The notes beneath the pieces were generated by a model. That model did no database searches, was not told where the DNA came from, and saw nothing but the letters and a program-made list of their open reading frames with translations. Below are positions 25,559-34,329 of a stretch of DNA of 64,000 bases, in pieces; position 1 is the first letter of the stretch, and each line of letters starts with the position of its first letter. The position numbers and the translations under genes were made by a program. Where the stretch lies: positions 1-64,000 of the forward strand of contig NZ_BIMB01000032.1 in assembly GCF_004000865.1 (NCBI RefSeq). The letters are read 5' to 3'. The DNA is from Paenibacillus elgii NBRC 100335. GTDB lineage: Bacteria > Bacillota > Bacilli > Paenibacillales > NBRC-103111.

Positions 25559-26659
25559 ATGCAAAAGATCGTATTTGACCATGTCACCAAATATTTCGGC
25601 ACGCACAAAGCGGTCAACGACGCTCATTTTACGATAAACGAAGGCGAGTTTTTTACCCTGCTCGGTCCGAGCGGCTGCGGCAAAACGACGCTGCTGCGCA
25701 CGATCGCCGGCTTTTATCGCCAAGAGGAGGGCGGCATTTACTTCGGAGACAAGCTGATCAACGACGTGCCGACCCATCAGCGCAACATCGGGATGGTGTT
25801 CCAAAACTACGCAATTTTCCCGCACATGACCGTGTTCGAGAACGTGTGCTACGGGCTCAAGGCGCGCAACGTCCCGAAAAAGGAAATGGAGGAGCGCGCG
25901 ATGGAAGCGCTTGAAATGGTGCAGCTGGCGCACCTGCGCGACCGCGTTCCTTCGGATATGAGCGGCGGGCAGCAGCAGCGGATCGCGCTTGCCCGCGCAA
26001 TTGTCATTCGTCCGGGGCTGCTGCTGATGGACGAGCCGCTGTCCAACCTGGACGCCAAGCTCCGGGTCAAGATGCGCTCCGACATCCGGCGGCTGCAAAA
26101 GGAGCTGAACATCACGACCATCTACGTGACCCACGATCAGGAAGAAGCGCTGGCCGTCTCCGACCGGATTGCCGTCATGAGCGAAGGCGTCATCCAGCAG
26201 ATCGCTTCTCCCGAAGACATCTACTCGTATCCCGCGAACAAGTTCGTGTCCAATTTTATCGGCACTTCGAATTTTATCGAAGGTCATTGCTCCGGCTATA
26301 ACGAGGCGGCGCAGGAAGCGAGCCTGCGGCTGTTGGAGACGCATTGGAGCCAGAAGCTGTCGAGACCGTACGAGGGCAAAGTGCTGTTCTCGATTCGCCC
26401 CGAACGGATCCGATTGCGCGGCGAAGAGCCGGGAGAGCGTCTGGTCCGGGGGACGATCGACAGCGTGACGTTTCTGGGTGAGAAGGTCAGCTATACGGTC
26501 CGGCTTTCCAACGACTCCGTCATCGAAATTCAGGAGCATGCGATCGAGCCGCACCGGATGAGAAAAGCGCATCAAACCGTGTACGTCGATCTGCAGCTCG
26601 ACAAGGCGACTTTGTTCGACGAATCGGGCAAGGAGGTTTTGTACCGTGCAGCCTACTAA
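25559..26659 (+). CDS. ABC importer ATPase
   Basis: 366 residues. The Walker A motif GPSGCGKTT (36-44), Q-loop VFQNYAIFPHMT, signature MSGGQQQR, Walker B LLLMDEP and switch histidine in VTHDQEEAL are all present. A TOBE-type C-terminal domain (about 285-360) has the regulatory beta-barrel of the CUT/MOI/iron group. This matches FbpC/AfuC/PhnT-like ATPases that drive import through a fused double permease. It ends 14 bases inside the permease gene, so translation is coupled. An AAGGAGG for the next gene lies within its last codons. Confidence 0.95.
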   Translation: MQKIVFDHVTKYFGTHKAVNDAHFTINEGEFFTLLGPSGCGKTTLLRTIAGFYRQEEGGIYFGDKLINDVPTHQRNIGMVFQNYAIFPHMTVFENVCYGLKARNVPKKEMEERAMEALEMVQLAHLRDRVPSDMSGGQQQRIALARAIVIRPGLLLMDEPLSNLDAKLRVKMRSDIRRLQKELNITTIYVTHDQEEALAVSDRIAVMSEGVIQQIASPEDIYSYPANKFVSNFIGTSNFIEGHCSGYNEAAQEASLRLLETHWSQKLSRPYEGKVLFSIRPERIRLRGEEPGERLVRGTIDSVTFLGEKVSYTVRLSNDSVIEIQEHAIEPHRMRKAHQTVYVDLQLDKATLFDESGKEVLYRAAY

Positions 26660-28340
26660 TGCCGCCCCGGCACTGCGGCCCAATCCGTTCAAACGCCTGC
26701 TTCAACCCAAGCAGTGGGATTTCTGGACTTGGGTCACGGTGATCGTGTACGTATTTCTGCTGGCATTCATTTTGTACCCGCTCGTGTCGTTGTTTTGGAA
26801 CAGCTTTTTCAATGACAAAGGTGATTTTTCTCTAGAAAACTATGGAAATTTCTTGAAGCTAAAATATTACTACGGCTCGCTATGGAACAGTTTGAAGGTG
26901 TCGGCGCTGGCGACGGTATTCGCGATTCTCGTCGGGGTTCCGCTTGCGTACGTGACGGCCCGGTATAACGTCAAATTTAAGGGTTTGATCCAAATTCTCG
27001 TCATCATGTCGCTGCTGTCCCCGCCGTTCATCGGCGCCTATTCGTGGATCTTGATGCTCGGGAACAACGGCTTCATTACCCGGTTCCTGCAGGATATCGG
27101 AATTCCGTTCCAGTCGGTGTACGGCTGGAAGGGCATCGTGTTCGTGTTTACGCTGCAATTTTACCCGCATATTTACCTGTACGTGTCCGGCGCGCTCAAG
27201 ACGATCGACACCTCGTTGGAGGAGGCCGCCGAAAGCTTGGGACGTGGCGCGTTCCATCGGCTGATGACCGTGACGCTTCCGCTTATTTTCCCGACGCTGT
27301 CGGCCGGGGCGCTGATGGTGTTCATGGCTTCGTTCGCCGACTTCGGCACGCCGATGCTGCTGGGCCAAGGGTTCAAGGTGCTGCCGATTCTCGCGTACGA
27401 GCAGTTCATCAGCGAAATGGGCGGCAATCCGGCGATGGCGAGCACGCTCAGCGTGATCCTGATCTTCTGCTCGACGACAATCTTGTTCGTACAGCGGTAT
27501 TTCGTCTCGCGTAAAAATTATTCGATGACCGGCATGCGCACACCGAAGGTTCAGTCGCTGAAGACGCTGCCGAAGTGGCTGCTCACCTTCGGGGCGCTGC
27601 TGGTGGCCTGCATTTCGATCATTCCGCAGGCGACGGTCATCGTGACGTCGTTCATTAAAACGAAAGGGCCCGTGTTTCACCCCGGCTTTAGCTTGAACAG
27701 CTACAAGGAAATTTTGTACCGGGTGCCGAAGGCGATCGCCCATACGTACAGCTTTTCGCTGATTTCCATCGTCATTATGATCGTGATGGGCATGCTGGTA
27801 GCTTACGTGCTCGTCCGCCGCAAATCGAAGATTACCGCGATGCTCGACGGGATCCTGATGATTCCTTACGTCATGCCGGGCACGGTGCTCGGGATTAGCT
27901 TGATTATCGCTTTTAACAAGCCGCCGGTCATTTTGACGGGGACGTGGGTCATTCTGGTGATCGCCTATGTGATCCGCAAGCTGCCGTATACGATCCGCTC
28001 CAGCACCGCCATCCTGACGCAGCTCGACAAGAGCGTGGAAGAAGCGTCCATCAGCCTCGGCGTGCCGCCGATGAAGACGTTCTTCAAGACGACGGGACGA
28101 ATGATGGCGCCGGGCGTCATGTCCGGGGCGATTCTGAGCTGGATTACGACGATCAACGAGCTGAGCTCGACGGTCGTGCTGTACACTGGGGCGACCGCAA
28201 CCATTTCGGTCACGATCTACAGCGAAGTGTTCACGGCGAATTACGGCACCGGCGCGGCGCTCGCTTCGATCCTGTCCATCAGTACGTTAATCTCGCTGCT
28301 GATCGCCAGCAAGCTGAGCAAAAAAGGGCTTCAGCTGTAA
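26646..28340 (+). CDS. ABC importer permease with two fused transmembrane domains
   Basis: 564 residues from GTG 26646, with AAGGAGG upstream. It has about 12 membrane helices in two homologous halves, each with an EAA loop that docks to the ATPase: EEAAESLGRGAFHRL in the first half and EEASISLGVPPMKTF in the second. A single chain carrying both permease domains is characteristic of FbpB/AfuB/ThiP/AepW-type importers. The substrate cannot be fixed from the permease. Together with the lipoprotein and ATPase it makes a complete importer. Confidence 0.94.
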   Translation: MQPTNAAPALRPNPFKRLLQPKQWDFWTWVTVIVYVFLLAFILYPLVSLFWNSFFNDKGDFSLENYGNFLKLKYYYGSLWNSLKVSALATVFAILVGVPLAYVTARYNVKFKGLIQILVIMSLLSPPFIGAYSWILMLGNNGFITRFLQDIGIPFQSVYGWKGIVFVFTLQFYPHIYLYVSGALKTIDTSLEEAAESLGRGAFHRLMTVTLPLIFPTLSAGALMVFMASFADFGTPMLLGQGFKVLPILAYEQFISEMGGNPAMASTLSVILIFCSTTILFVQRYFVSRKNYSMTGMRTPKVQSLKTLPKWLLTFGALLVACISIIPQATVIVTSFIKTKGPVFHPGFSLNSYKEILYRVPKAIAHTYSFSLISIVIMIVMGMLVAYVLVRRKSKITAMLDGILMIPYVMPGTVLGISLIIAFNKPPVILTGTWVILVIAYVIRKLPYTIRSSTAILTQLDKSVEEASISLGVPPMKTFFKTTGRMMAPGVMSGAILSWITTINELSSTVVLYTGATATISVTIYSEVFTANYGTGAALASILSISTLISLLIASKLSKKGLQL

Positions 28341-28373
28341 TTGACGGGTGCCTGATTTCCGAAGGCATGTTCG

Positions 28374-28382
28374 TGATACAAT
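28374..28382 (+). promoter_or_regulatory. Possible extended -10 promoter inside the operon
   Basis: TGATACAAT is an extended -10 (TG-N-TACAAT) 46 bases before the second binding-protein gene. No good -35 is spaced with it. Confidence 0.35.
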
Positions 28383-28427
28383 GGAAGTAAGAAGCCGCTC
28401 GTATCAGGAACTGGAGGAATCGCCATC

Positions 28428-29651
28428 ATGAAGCTGCGTACTTGGCCGGTTCGGCTTGTCCTCGGATGCATCGCCGCAGGCGCTTTGGTTTACGGGTTCA
28501 CTCACGGAAAGCTGTCGGAGGACGAAGCGAAGCCGCCGGCCCCTCCCGCGTCGCTGTCGATCTGGGTATACAGCAAAGGCTGGGAGGACATGGTTCACGC
28601 CTTCGGGCAACGCTACCCTCATATCGATGTCCAAATCCGCTCGTTTCGTTCTTACGAACAGCTGTACACTGAGCTGCTTGCGTCGATATCGGCCGGCGCG
28701 GCTCCGCAGCTTGCAGAAATCCATAGCTTCTACGGTATCGCCCAGCTAGCGTCCACTGGTGCGGCGCTGCCCGTGGGGAATGTGTTGACCGCCGGGAAGC
28801 CGGCATTTCTTCCGGCCTTTTCCGCCGCGTTCCGGTATCGGGACGAGGATTGGGCCGTCCCTTTCGGAGGCAGCGTGCCTGTGCTTTACTACCGGGAGGA
28901 GCCTTTCAAGCGGCTGGCCGGGCGTGCCCCGGCGTTAAGCACCTGGGAGGAGGTCCGGCAGACGCTGTCGCTCGTCAAGGAGCCTCCGGGCGAAGAGGTG
29001 TCGAAGGGCTACGGGACGATGACGGTCGATAAAGAGCTGCCTTGGTATTTGGCGAGTATGAGCTACGCCCCGAAGGAGTCCGGCGGGCCGGCCGCGGAAC
29101 GTACGCGAAGCGCGCTGGAGCTGTGGCGGAATTTGACGCACGAATCCAAGCTGATGAAGCCTTTGCAGCACGATAGGGCTGCAAGCGATTTTATTAACGG
29201 CAAGGCCGGCATGTACGTCGGCTCTTCCGATAAGCTGCCCACGATCGAACGCTACATCGGCGGGAAGTTCTCGTTCGATCTGGCAAAGCTGCCCGCTTGG
29301 AAGCAGGAGGCGCTTTTGCCCGGCGTGCATGGGCTTGTGGCATTGAAGAGCGACCCGGTGCGGCTGCAAGCGGCGCAAAGCTTCGTGCAGGAAATCACGG
29401 CTCCGGAGGCGCAGTCGGCCTTGTGGAATACGGTGGGACTGATTCCGGCGCGTGAAGATGTGATCGGAAAGCTGGAGGAGGAGTCCGCCTTGAGCGAACG
29501 GCTGCGGCGGATCTTGAGCTGGCTCCCTTCCTTGGCCGGCCGCGCGCCGCGGGACGACGATTACGAGCGGTGGAAACGGACGGAACACATGCTGGAGCAG
29601 ATCGAGCTGAACCCGCAGGAGCCGGTGGCGGACGTCGGAATGCTGTACTAA
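28428..29651 (+). CDS. Second solute-binding protein of the importer operon (family 1)
   Basis: 407 residues, with GGAGG before the ATG. The N-terminus has a short hydrophobic segment containing LVLGC near residue 14, so it may be a lipoprotein with an unusual lipobox or an anchored protein. The rest follows the sugar-type family 1 layout: SLSIWVYSKGWEDMVHAF, FGQRYPHIDVQIRSF, LAEIHSFYGIAQLA, VLYYREEPF, and the late GMYVGSS and VALKSDP parts. It differs clearly from the first binding protein at 24416. Two unlike binding proteins for one ATPase and permease suggest either a second substrate or a sensing role. It is 88 bases after the permease and 41 before a PP2C-like gene, so co-transcription is likely. 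Confidence 0.8.
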   Translation: MKLRTWPVRLVLGCIAAGALVYGFTHGKLSEDEAKPPAPPASLSIWVYSKGWEDMVHAFGQRYPHIDVQIRSFRSYEQLYTELLASISAGAAPQLAEIHSFYGIAQLASTGAALPVGNVLTAGKPAFLPAFSAAFRYRDEDWAVPFGGSVPVLYYREEPFKRLAGRAPALSTWEEVRQTLSLVKEPPGEEVSKGYGTMTVDKELPWYLASMSYAPKESGGPAAERTRSALELWRNLTHESKLMKPLQHDRAASDFINGKAGMYVGSSDKLPTIERYIGGKFSFDLAKLPAWKQEALLPGVHGLVALKSDPVRLQAAQSFVQEITAPEAQSALWNTVGLIPAREDVIGKLEEESALSERLRRILSWLPSLAGRAPRDDDYERWKRTEHMLEQIELNPQEPVADVGMLY

Positions 29652-29691
29652 AGCCTTACCACTATAAGCAGAGGATCGGGTGGAGGAGACT

Positions 29692-30555
29692 ATGAACATA
29701 CAAACGTTAACCCTGAAGGGAACTGCCGAATGGAACGAGGACGCGCTGGTCGTTAACCCGGGCGTATCGATGTACGGGGTGCTTGACGGAGCGACCTCTC
29801 TGCATCCGTTCCGCGGGCCTAACGGGGAAACCGGAGGATATTTGGCTTCCCGGACGATTCAGCAGTATCTGGAATCGCTGCAGGCCGAAGACTTGGCGGG
29901 CATCGATTTGAAGGAAGCGGTCGTTCAAGCGAATGTCCGTCTGAGGGGAAAAATGAAGGAAGCGGGCATCGATCTGACCGATCAGGCGGCGCTGTGGACC
30001 AGCGCGCTGGCGGTTGTCCGGGTTCACGACCGTTATATCGATTACGCGCAGGTAGGGGATTGCATGATCGCCGCCTCCTACGCCGACGGAACGATCCGCA
30101 CCGTATCCCGCGACCAGGTCGCGCACATCGATTACGAGTCCAAGAAGATTTGGGAGGAAGGCCTCCGCAGCGGCGTCCAGACGCGGGAAGAGTTGTGGGA
30201 GCTGGTGAAGCCGCACATTCGCGGCAACAAATCGCGGATGAATACGCTAAGCGGCTACTCCGTGCTTAGCGGGCAGCCCGAGGCGAACGATTTCATCGAA
30301 TACGGGCGGATCAACCGCATCCAGCTGCAATCGATTCTGATCGTGAGCGACGGACTGTTCCCGCCGAAGACGAGCGCTCAGCCGCCGGCCGACGGCATCG
30401 GCGAACTGGTGACCCTCATCAAGGAAATGTCGCTGGAAGGGTATGCGAAATGGCTGATGAATTTGGAGGCGGAGGACAAGGAATGCCGCAAATATCCGCG
30501 GTTCAAAGTATCCGACGACAAAACGGCGGTTCTGATTCGCTTTGATAATGAATAG
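29692..30555 (+). CDS. PP2C-type protein phosphatase
   Basis: 287 residues from ATG 29692, with GGAGGAG just before it; an in-frame GTG at 29680 is less likely. The PP2C metal motifs are visible in order: WNEDALVV near the N-terminus (RxxNED motif), YGVLDGATSL (VxDG), YAQVGDCMI (GD), LIVSDGLF (SDG) and SDDKTAVLI (DDxT). PP2C enzymes remove phosphate from Ser/Thr with two Mn2+ or Mg2+ ions. The usual DGHGG reads DGATS, seen in divergent bacterial members. There is no kinase, SpoIIE or sensor domain and no signal peptide, so it acts in the cytoplasm. It is last in the importer operon, followed by a strong terminator. Whether it acts on proteins or on an imported phosphoester is open. Confidence 0.82.
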   Translation: MNIQTLTLKGTAEWNEDALVVNPGVSMYGVLDGATSLHPFRGPNGETGGYLASRTIQQYLESLQAEDLAGIDLKEAVVQANVRLRGKMKEAGIDLTDQAALWTSALAVVRVHDRYIDYAQVGDCMIAASYADGTIRTVSRDQVAHIDYESKKIWEEGLRSGVQTREELWELVKPHIRGNKSRMNTLSGYSVLSGQPEANDFIEYGRINRIQLQSILIVSDGLFPPKTSAQPPADGIGELVTLIKEMSLEGYAKWLMNLEAEDKECRKYPRFKVSDDKTAVLIRFDNE

Positions 30556-30564
30556 CACATAGAA

Positions 30565-30597
30565 GACGGGCGATCCTCTGGGACCGCCCGTTTTTTT
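30565..30597 (+). terminator. Terminator of the importer operon
   Basis: GACGGGCG and CGCCCGT pair around a short loop, with seven T residues behind. Confidence 0.88.
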
Positions 30598-30659
30598 ATT
30601 GCCCGGGGTTTTTCATGAACGCAGCATCGATTTACCAGAAGAAGTCATCGTTCTCTCTA

Positions 30660-30686
30660 TTGAATCCGAAGGCCATTGAATACAAT
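30660..30686 (+). promoter_or_regulatory. Possible promoter of the three-enzyme cluster
   Basis: TTGAAT (30660-30665) and TACAAT (30681-30686) with a short 15-base spacer, 51 bases before the isomerase start. Confidence 0.35.
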
Positions 30687-30737
30687 GAGGGGGAAGAACA
30701 TTCTCAAATCGCTATCCGCATTTCGGGGAGGAGCCTT

Positions 30738-31580
30738 ATGAAGCTTTCGTTAAGCATGTGGAGCTTGCATCGTACGGTGAGGGCAGGCGGTTGGACGGTC
30801 ATCGATTTTTTGTCGTTTTGCCGTAAGGAGGGCATCGATTCGGTCGAGCTGCTGAACGTATTTTGGCAAAATCAGGCTCGGGAGCTTGACGAAGTTGTTC
30901 GTTACACCCGGGAGAACGGCATCCGGGTCGTCAGCTATGCGGTCGGTAACGATTTCGTCAGCGCCTTGGAGGAAGGGCGGTCAGCGGCCTTGCGGGAAAT
31001 TACGGACGCGTTCCCGGTGGCGAAGGCGCTCGGCACGTCCGTCGTTCGCGTCTTCTCCGGCAGTCTGCATTCGGAAAACGACTACGACCAGGCGCGCGGC
31101 TGGATCATAAACGGCCTGTCCGAAGCGGCGAAGCGGGCGGAAGAAGCCGGGATTACGCTCGCTCTGGAAAACCACGGCCAGTTGGCCGGGAGAGGCGGGC
31201 AGGTGAAAGACATCATTGAGCAAGTCGGGTCAAAAGCATTACGCTCGACGTTCGATACGGGCAACTTTCTGCTGGTCGACGAGCATCCTTTACAAGCGAT
31301 CGAGCCGCTGCTGCCGTATATTGCGCATGTCCATGTCAAGGATTTCAAGCGGCATCCGGAAGGAAGGTATCAATCGCTGGGCGGCCAGACGTTCGAAGGC
31401 GCCGTGGCAGGCGAGGGCGATACGCGTCTGACTTCGCTGATCGAACGTCTCGAAGCGTCCGGTTATGCCGGGGCGTACGTGCTGGAGTACGAAGGGACAG
31501 GCGATGAAGCCGTGGGCATTCGCGGAAGCTATGCTTTTGCAGATGAGTACAACCGTACGCATGGGGAGGGCAGGCCATGA
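30738..31580 (+). CDS. Sugar phosphate isomerase/epimerase (xylose-isomerase-like TIM barrel)
   Basis: 280 residues from ATG 30738, which has GGGGAGGAG before it. The TIM-barrel pattern of the AP endonuclease 2/xylose-isomerase-like family is plain, with metal ligands in LALENHG (E), STFDTGN (D), HVHVKDF (H) and YVLEYEG (E). These enzymes isomerise or epimerise sugars, inosose or tagatose-type keto sugars, or break C-glycosides in some cases. The gene overlaps the FAD oxidoreductase by 4 bases (ATGA) and shares an operon with a Gfo/Idh/MocA dehydrogenase. That grouping fits oxidation of a sugar hydroxyl followed by isomerisation or elimination. Confidence 0.9.
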   Translation: MKLSLSMWSLHRTVRAGGWTVIDFLSFCRKEGIDSVELLNVFWQNQARELDEVVRYTRENGIRVVSYAVGNDFVSALEEGRSAALREITDAFPVAKALGTSVVRVFSGSLHSENDYDQARGWIINGLSEAAKRAEEAGITLALENHGQLAGRGGQVKDIIEQVGSKALRSTFDTGNFLLVDEHPLQAIEPLLPYIAHVHVKDFKRHPEGRYQSLGGQTFEGAVAGEGDTRLTSLIERLEASGYAGAYVLEYEGTGDEAVGIRGSYAFADEYNRTHGEGRP

Positions 31581-33151
31581 TCCGAGAGCGGGAGGCGGAG
31601 ATCGTCGTCATCGGAGGCGGAACCGGCGGATGTGCGGCGGCATTGGCCGCGGCCAGACTCGGGAAGCGCGTGATCATGACCGAGGAAACGGAATGGATCG
31701 GCGGACAGCTGACGAGCCAGGCGGTGCCGCCGGATGAGCATCCGTGGATCGAGCAGTTCGGCTGTACGCGCAGCTATCGGCAGTTCCGGGACGGCGTGCG
31801 CAGCTATTACCGGCGGCATTTTCCGCTGACGGCCGCAGCGCGGTCGAATCTTCTGCTGAACCCCGGTAGCGGCGGTGTCAGCCGGTTGTGCCACGAGCCG
31901 CGGACGGCCCTCGCCGTGCTGCAGCAGATGCTCGCTCCGTTCGTTCACAGCGGGCAGGTAACGATTTTGATGCGACATATGGCGGAGAACGCCGAAACCG
32001 ACGGAGACCGCGTCTTGTCAGTGACGGTGCGCTGCCTGCGGACCGGGGATCGCACCGTGCTGACCGCCTCTTATATCATCGACGCGACCGAGTGCGGAGA
32101 TGTACTGCCGCTGGCGGGAGTCGAGTACGTGACCGGAGCGGAGTCCCGCAGCCAGACCGGCGAGCCGCACGCTTTGGACGGAGCGGCCGACCCGCTCGAT
32201 ATGCAGGGCTTCACCTACTGCTTCGCGATGGATTACTTGCCCGGCGAAGACCATACGATTGCGAAGCCTTCTCAATATTCGTTCTGGCGCAACTACCGGG
32301 CCGACTTCTGGCCGGATAAGCAGTTGAGCTGGACCGGCGTGCGCCCGTCTACGCTGGAGCCGGTCACTTACGAGCTGTTCCCAGGCACGGAGCGCTATTC
32401 GCTGTTTCAATACAGGCAGATCGTCGATAAAACGCATTTTGCCGAAGGTACGTACCGCAGCCATGCGACGCTCGTCAATTGGCCGCAAAACGACTATTGG
32501 TTGGGCCCCGTCATCGAGGTGAGCGAGGAGGAGCGCCGGCGCCATCTGGAGGGCGCCAAGCAGCTCAGCCTGTCGCTGCTGTACTGGCTGCAGACGGAAG
32601 CGCCCCGGCCGGACGGCGGGCAGGGCTACCCGGGCTTGCGCCTGCGTCCCGACATCGTCGGCACGGAGGACGGACTGGCGATGTATCCGTACATTCGCGA
32701 ATCGCGGCGCATCCGGGCCGAATTTACCGTGCTGGAGCAGCATGTCGGCGCCGATTGCCGCCCCGGCGGCCAAGCGGCGGCGTTCCACGATTCGGTCGGT
32801 ATCGGGGCCTACCGTATCGATTTGCATCCGAGCACGGCCGGACGGAACTATATCGACATCTCGTCGCTGCCGTTTCAAATTCCGCTCGGCAGCCTGATTC
32901 CGATCCGCGTGGAGAACCTGCTGCCCGCCTGCAAAAATTTGGGCGTCACCCACATTACGAACGGCTGCTACCGGCTTCACCCGGTCGAGTGGAATATCGG
33001 GGAAGCGGCCGGCGCTCTTGCCGCCTATTGCATCGACAAGCGCATCACCCCGCGGGCCGTCCGCGGAAACGCGCAGCAGCTCTCGGCGTTCCAATCGCTG
33101 TTGACCCGAGAAGGCGTGGAGCTGGTTTGGCCATCGGTGCACGCCATTTAG
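31577..33151 (+). CDS. FAD-dependent oxidoreductase (FAD_oxidored family)
   Basis: 524 residues. The N-terminal dinucleotide fold has VIGGGTGGCAAALAAARLG (about 11-29) and an ETEWIGGQLTSQAV segment usual in this family. Later ATECGDVLPLAGV and the C-terminal GVTHITNGCYRLHPVEWN close the FAD site. There is no signal peptide, so it is cytoplasmic. Proteins of this family are frequent in Paenibacillaceae sugar clusters, and their reaction is rarely known. Being translationally coupled to a TIM-barrel isomerase and followed by a Gfo/Idh/MocA dehydrogenase, it probably oxidises or dehydrates a sugar or uronate derivative. This last point is inference. Confidence 0.88.
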   Translation: MIREREAEIVVIGGGTGGCAAALAAARLGKRVIMTEETEWIGGQLTSQAVPPDEHPWIEQFGCTRSYRQFRDGVRSYYRRHFPLTAAARSNLLLNPGSGGVSRLCHEPRTALAVLQQMLAPFVHSGQVTILMRHMAENAETDGDRVLSVTVRCLRTGDRTVLTASYIIDATECGDVLPLAGVEYVTGAESRSQTGEPHALDGAADPLDMQGFTYCFAMDYLPGEDHTIAKPSQYSFWRNYRADFWPDKQLSWTGVRPSTLEPVTYELFPGTERYSLFQYRQIVDKTHFAEGTYRSHATLVNWPQNDYWLGPVIEVSEEERRRHLEGAKQLSLSLLYWLQTEAPRPDGGQGYPGLRLRPDIVGTEDGLAMYPYIRESRRIRAEFTVLEQHVGADCRPGGQAAAFHDSVGIGAYRIDLHPSTAGRNYIDISSLPFQIPLGSLIPIRVENLLPACKNLGVTHITNGCYRLHPVEWNIGEAAGALAAYCIDKRITPRAVRGNAQQLSAFQSLLTREGVELVWPSVHAI

Positions 33152-33196
33152 CCGAGTGGGTAAACCTTATTTGATCACAAAACGAGGTGTAGTGTC

Positions 33197-34258
33197 ATGA
33201 GCAACAAAATCCGCATTGCTATCATCGGAGCGGGCTCGATCTCGGAATTGCATCTGCAATCGTACCGGAACAATCCCCGAGCGGAACTCGCAGCCATTTG
33301 CGACCTTAACGAAACCCGGGCGCAAGCGAAAGCGGAAAAATACGGCATTCCGCACGTCTACACGGATTACCGGGAGCTGCTGTCCCGTCCCGACATCGAC
33401 GCTGTCAGCATCTGCACGTGGAATAACGGCCACGCGCCGATCAGCATCGCAGCGCTCGATGCGGGGAAGCATGTGCTCTGCGAGAAGCCGCTTTGCAAGA
33501 CCGTGGAAGAAGCGTTAGCCGTCGAGCAGGCTGTGCGCCGCAGCGGGAAGACGCTGCAGGTCGGCTTTGTGCGCAGATACGGTGCCAACACGCGTATCGT
33601 CAAGCAGTTTGCGGACAACGGGGAGCTCGGCGACATTTATTACGCCAAAGCGTCCTGCATCCGCAGACTGGGCAACCCGGGCGGCTGGTTCTCGGATATC
33701 GAGCGTTCCGGCGGGGGACCGCTGATCGACGTAGGCGTTCACGTGATCGATCTGTGCTGGTATATGATGGGCAGACCGAAGGTCAAGTCCGTATCCGGCA
33801 ATACGTACCGCAGGCTCGGGAACCGCTCCAACATCAAAAACCTCGCGTTCTACAAGGCCGCCGATTACGACGCCGGGCACAACGATGTGGAGGATTTGGC
33901 GAACGCCTTGATCCGCTTCGAGAACGGGGCGTCCCTGCTTGTGGACGTCAGCTTCGCCCTGCATGCCAAGGAAGACGAACTGACCGTCAAGCTGTACGGC
34001 GAGAAGGGCGGCGTGGAGCTGGAGCCGAAGCTGGCGATCGTTACGGAGCGGCACGACACGATTTTGAATATCGTCCCGCAGATCAACAACTTGTCGTTCG
34101 ATTTCGCCTCCGGCTTTCAGGATGAGATCGATTATTTTATCGAGGTATGCCGGGGCACGAAGGAAACGATCAGCCCGGTGGAAGACGGCGTCGAGATGAT
34201 GAAGATGCTGTGCGGCATTTACGAGTCCGCCGCCCAAGGCGCCGAAATTCGATTTTAA
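33197..34258 (+). CDS. Gfo/Idh/MocA-family NAD(P)-dependent oxidoreductase
   Basis: 353 residues, with GAGGTG 12 bases before ATG. The N-terminal Rossmann fold has IAIIGAGSISELHLQSY and ICDLNETRA, then the family's CEKPLCKT (EKP motif). The C-terminal domain has GGGPLIDVGVHVIDLCWYMM, which carries the catalytic D and H of GxxxDxGxHxxD. Such enzymes oxidise sugars, inositols or 3-keto glycosides with NAD(P). It lies 45 bases after the FAD enzyme and is the last gene of the cluster. Behind it comes the terminator shared with the convergent Lpl-type importer, whose cargo may feed this pathway. Confidence 0.93.
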   Translation: MSNKIRIAIIGAGSISELHLQSYRNNPRAELAAICDLNETRAQAKAEKYGIPHVYTDYRELLSRPDIDAVSICTWNNGHAPISIAALDAGKHVLCEKPLCKTVEEALAVEQAVRRSGKTLQVGFVRRYGANTRIVKQFADNGELGDIYYAKASCIRRLGNPGGWFSDIERSGGGPLIDVGVHVIDLCWYMMGRPKVKSVSGNTYRRLGNRSNIKNLAFYKAADYDAGHNDVEDLANALIRFENGASLLVDVSFALHAKEDELTVKLYGEKGGVELEPKLAIVTERHDTILNIVPQINNLSFDFASGFQDEIDYFIEVCRGTKETISPVEDGVEMMKMLCGIYESAAQGAEIRF

Positions 34259-34282
34259 CTATCGCTGAGCAGCACAAGCGAA

Positions 34283-34317
34283 AAGCCCGCCTGTAACCAT
34301 AAAAGGTCGGGCGGGCT
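34283..34317 (-). terminator. Terminator between convergent operons
   Basis: AGCCCGCC and GGCGGGCT pair around a 19-base loop. On the minus strand TTTTCGCTT follows, so it is strongest for the Lpl-type operon. Confidence 0.75.
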
Positions 34318-34329
34318 GTTGTGCGGCGT

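Noticed and set aside
24512..26692. A 726-codon open frame on the minus strand
   Set aside because: It lies antisense to the binding protein and ATPase genes, whose complete domain motifs leave no doubt. The open frame comes from GC-biased third positions, and its His/Arg/Phe-rich text has no domain pattern.
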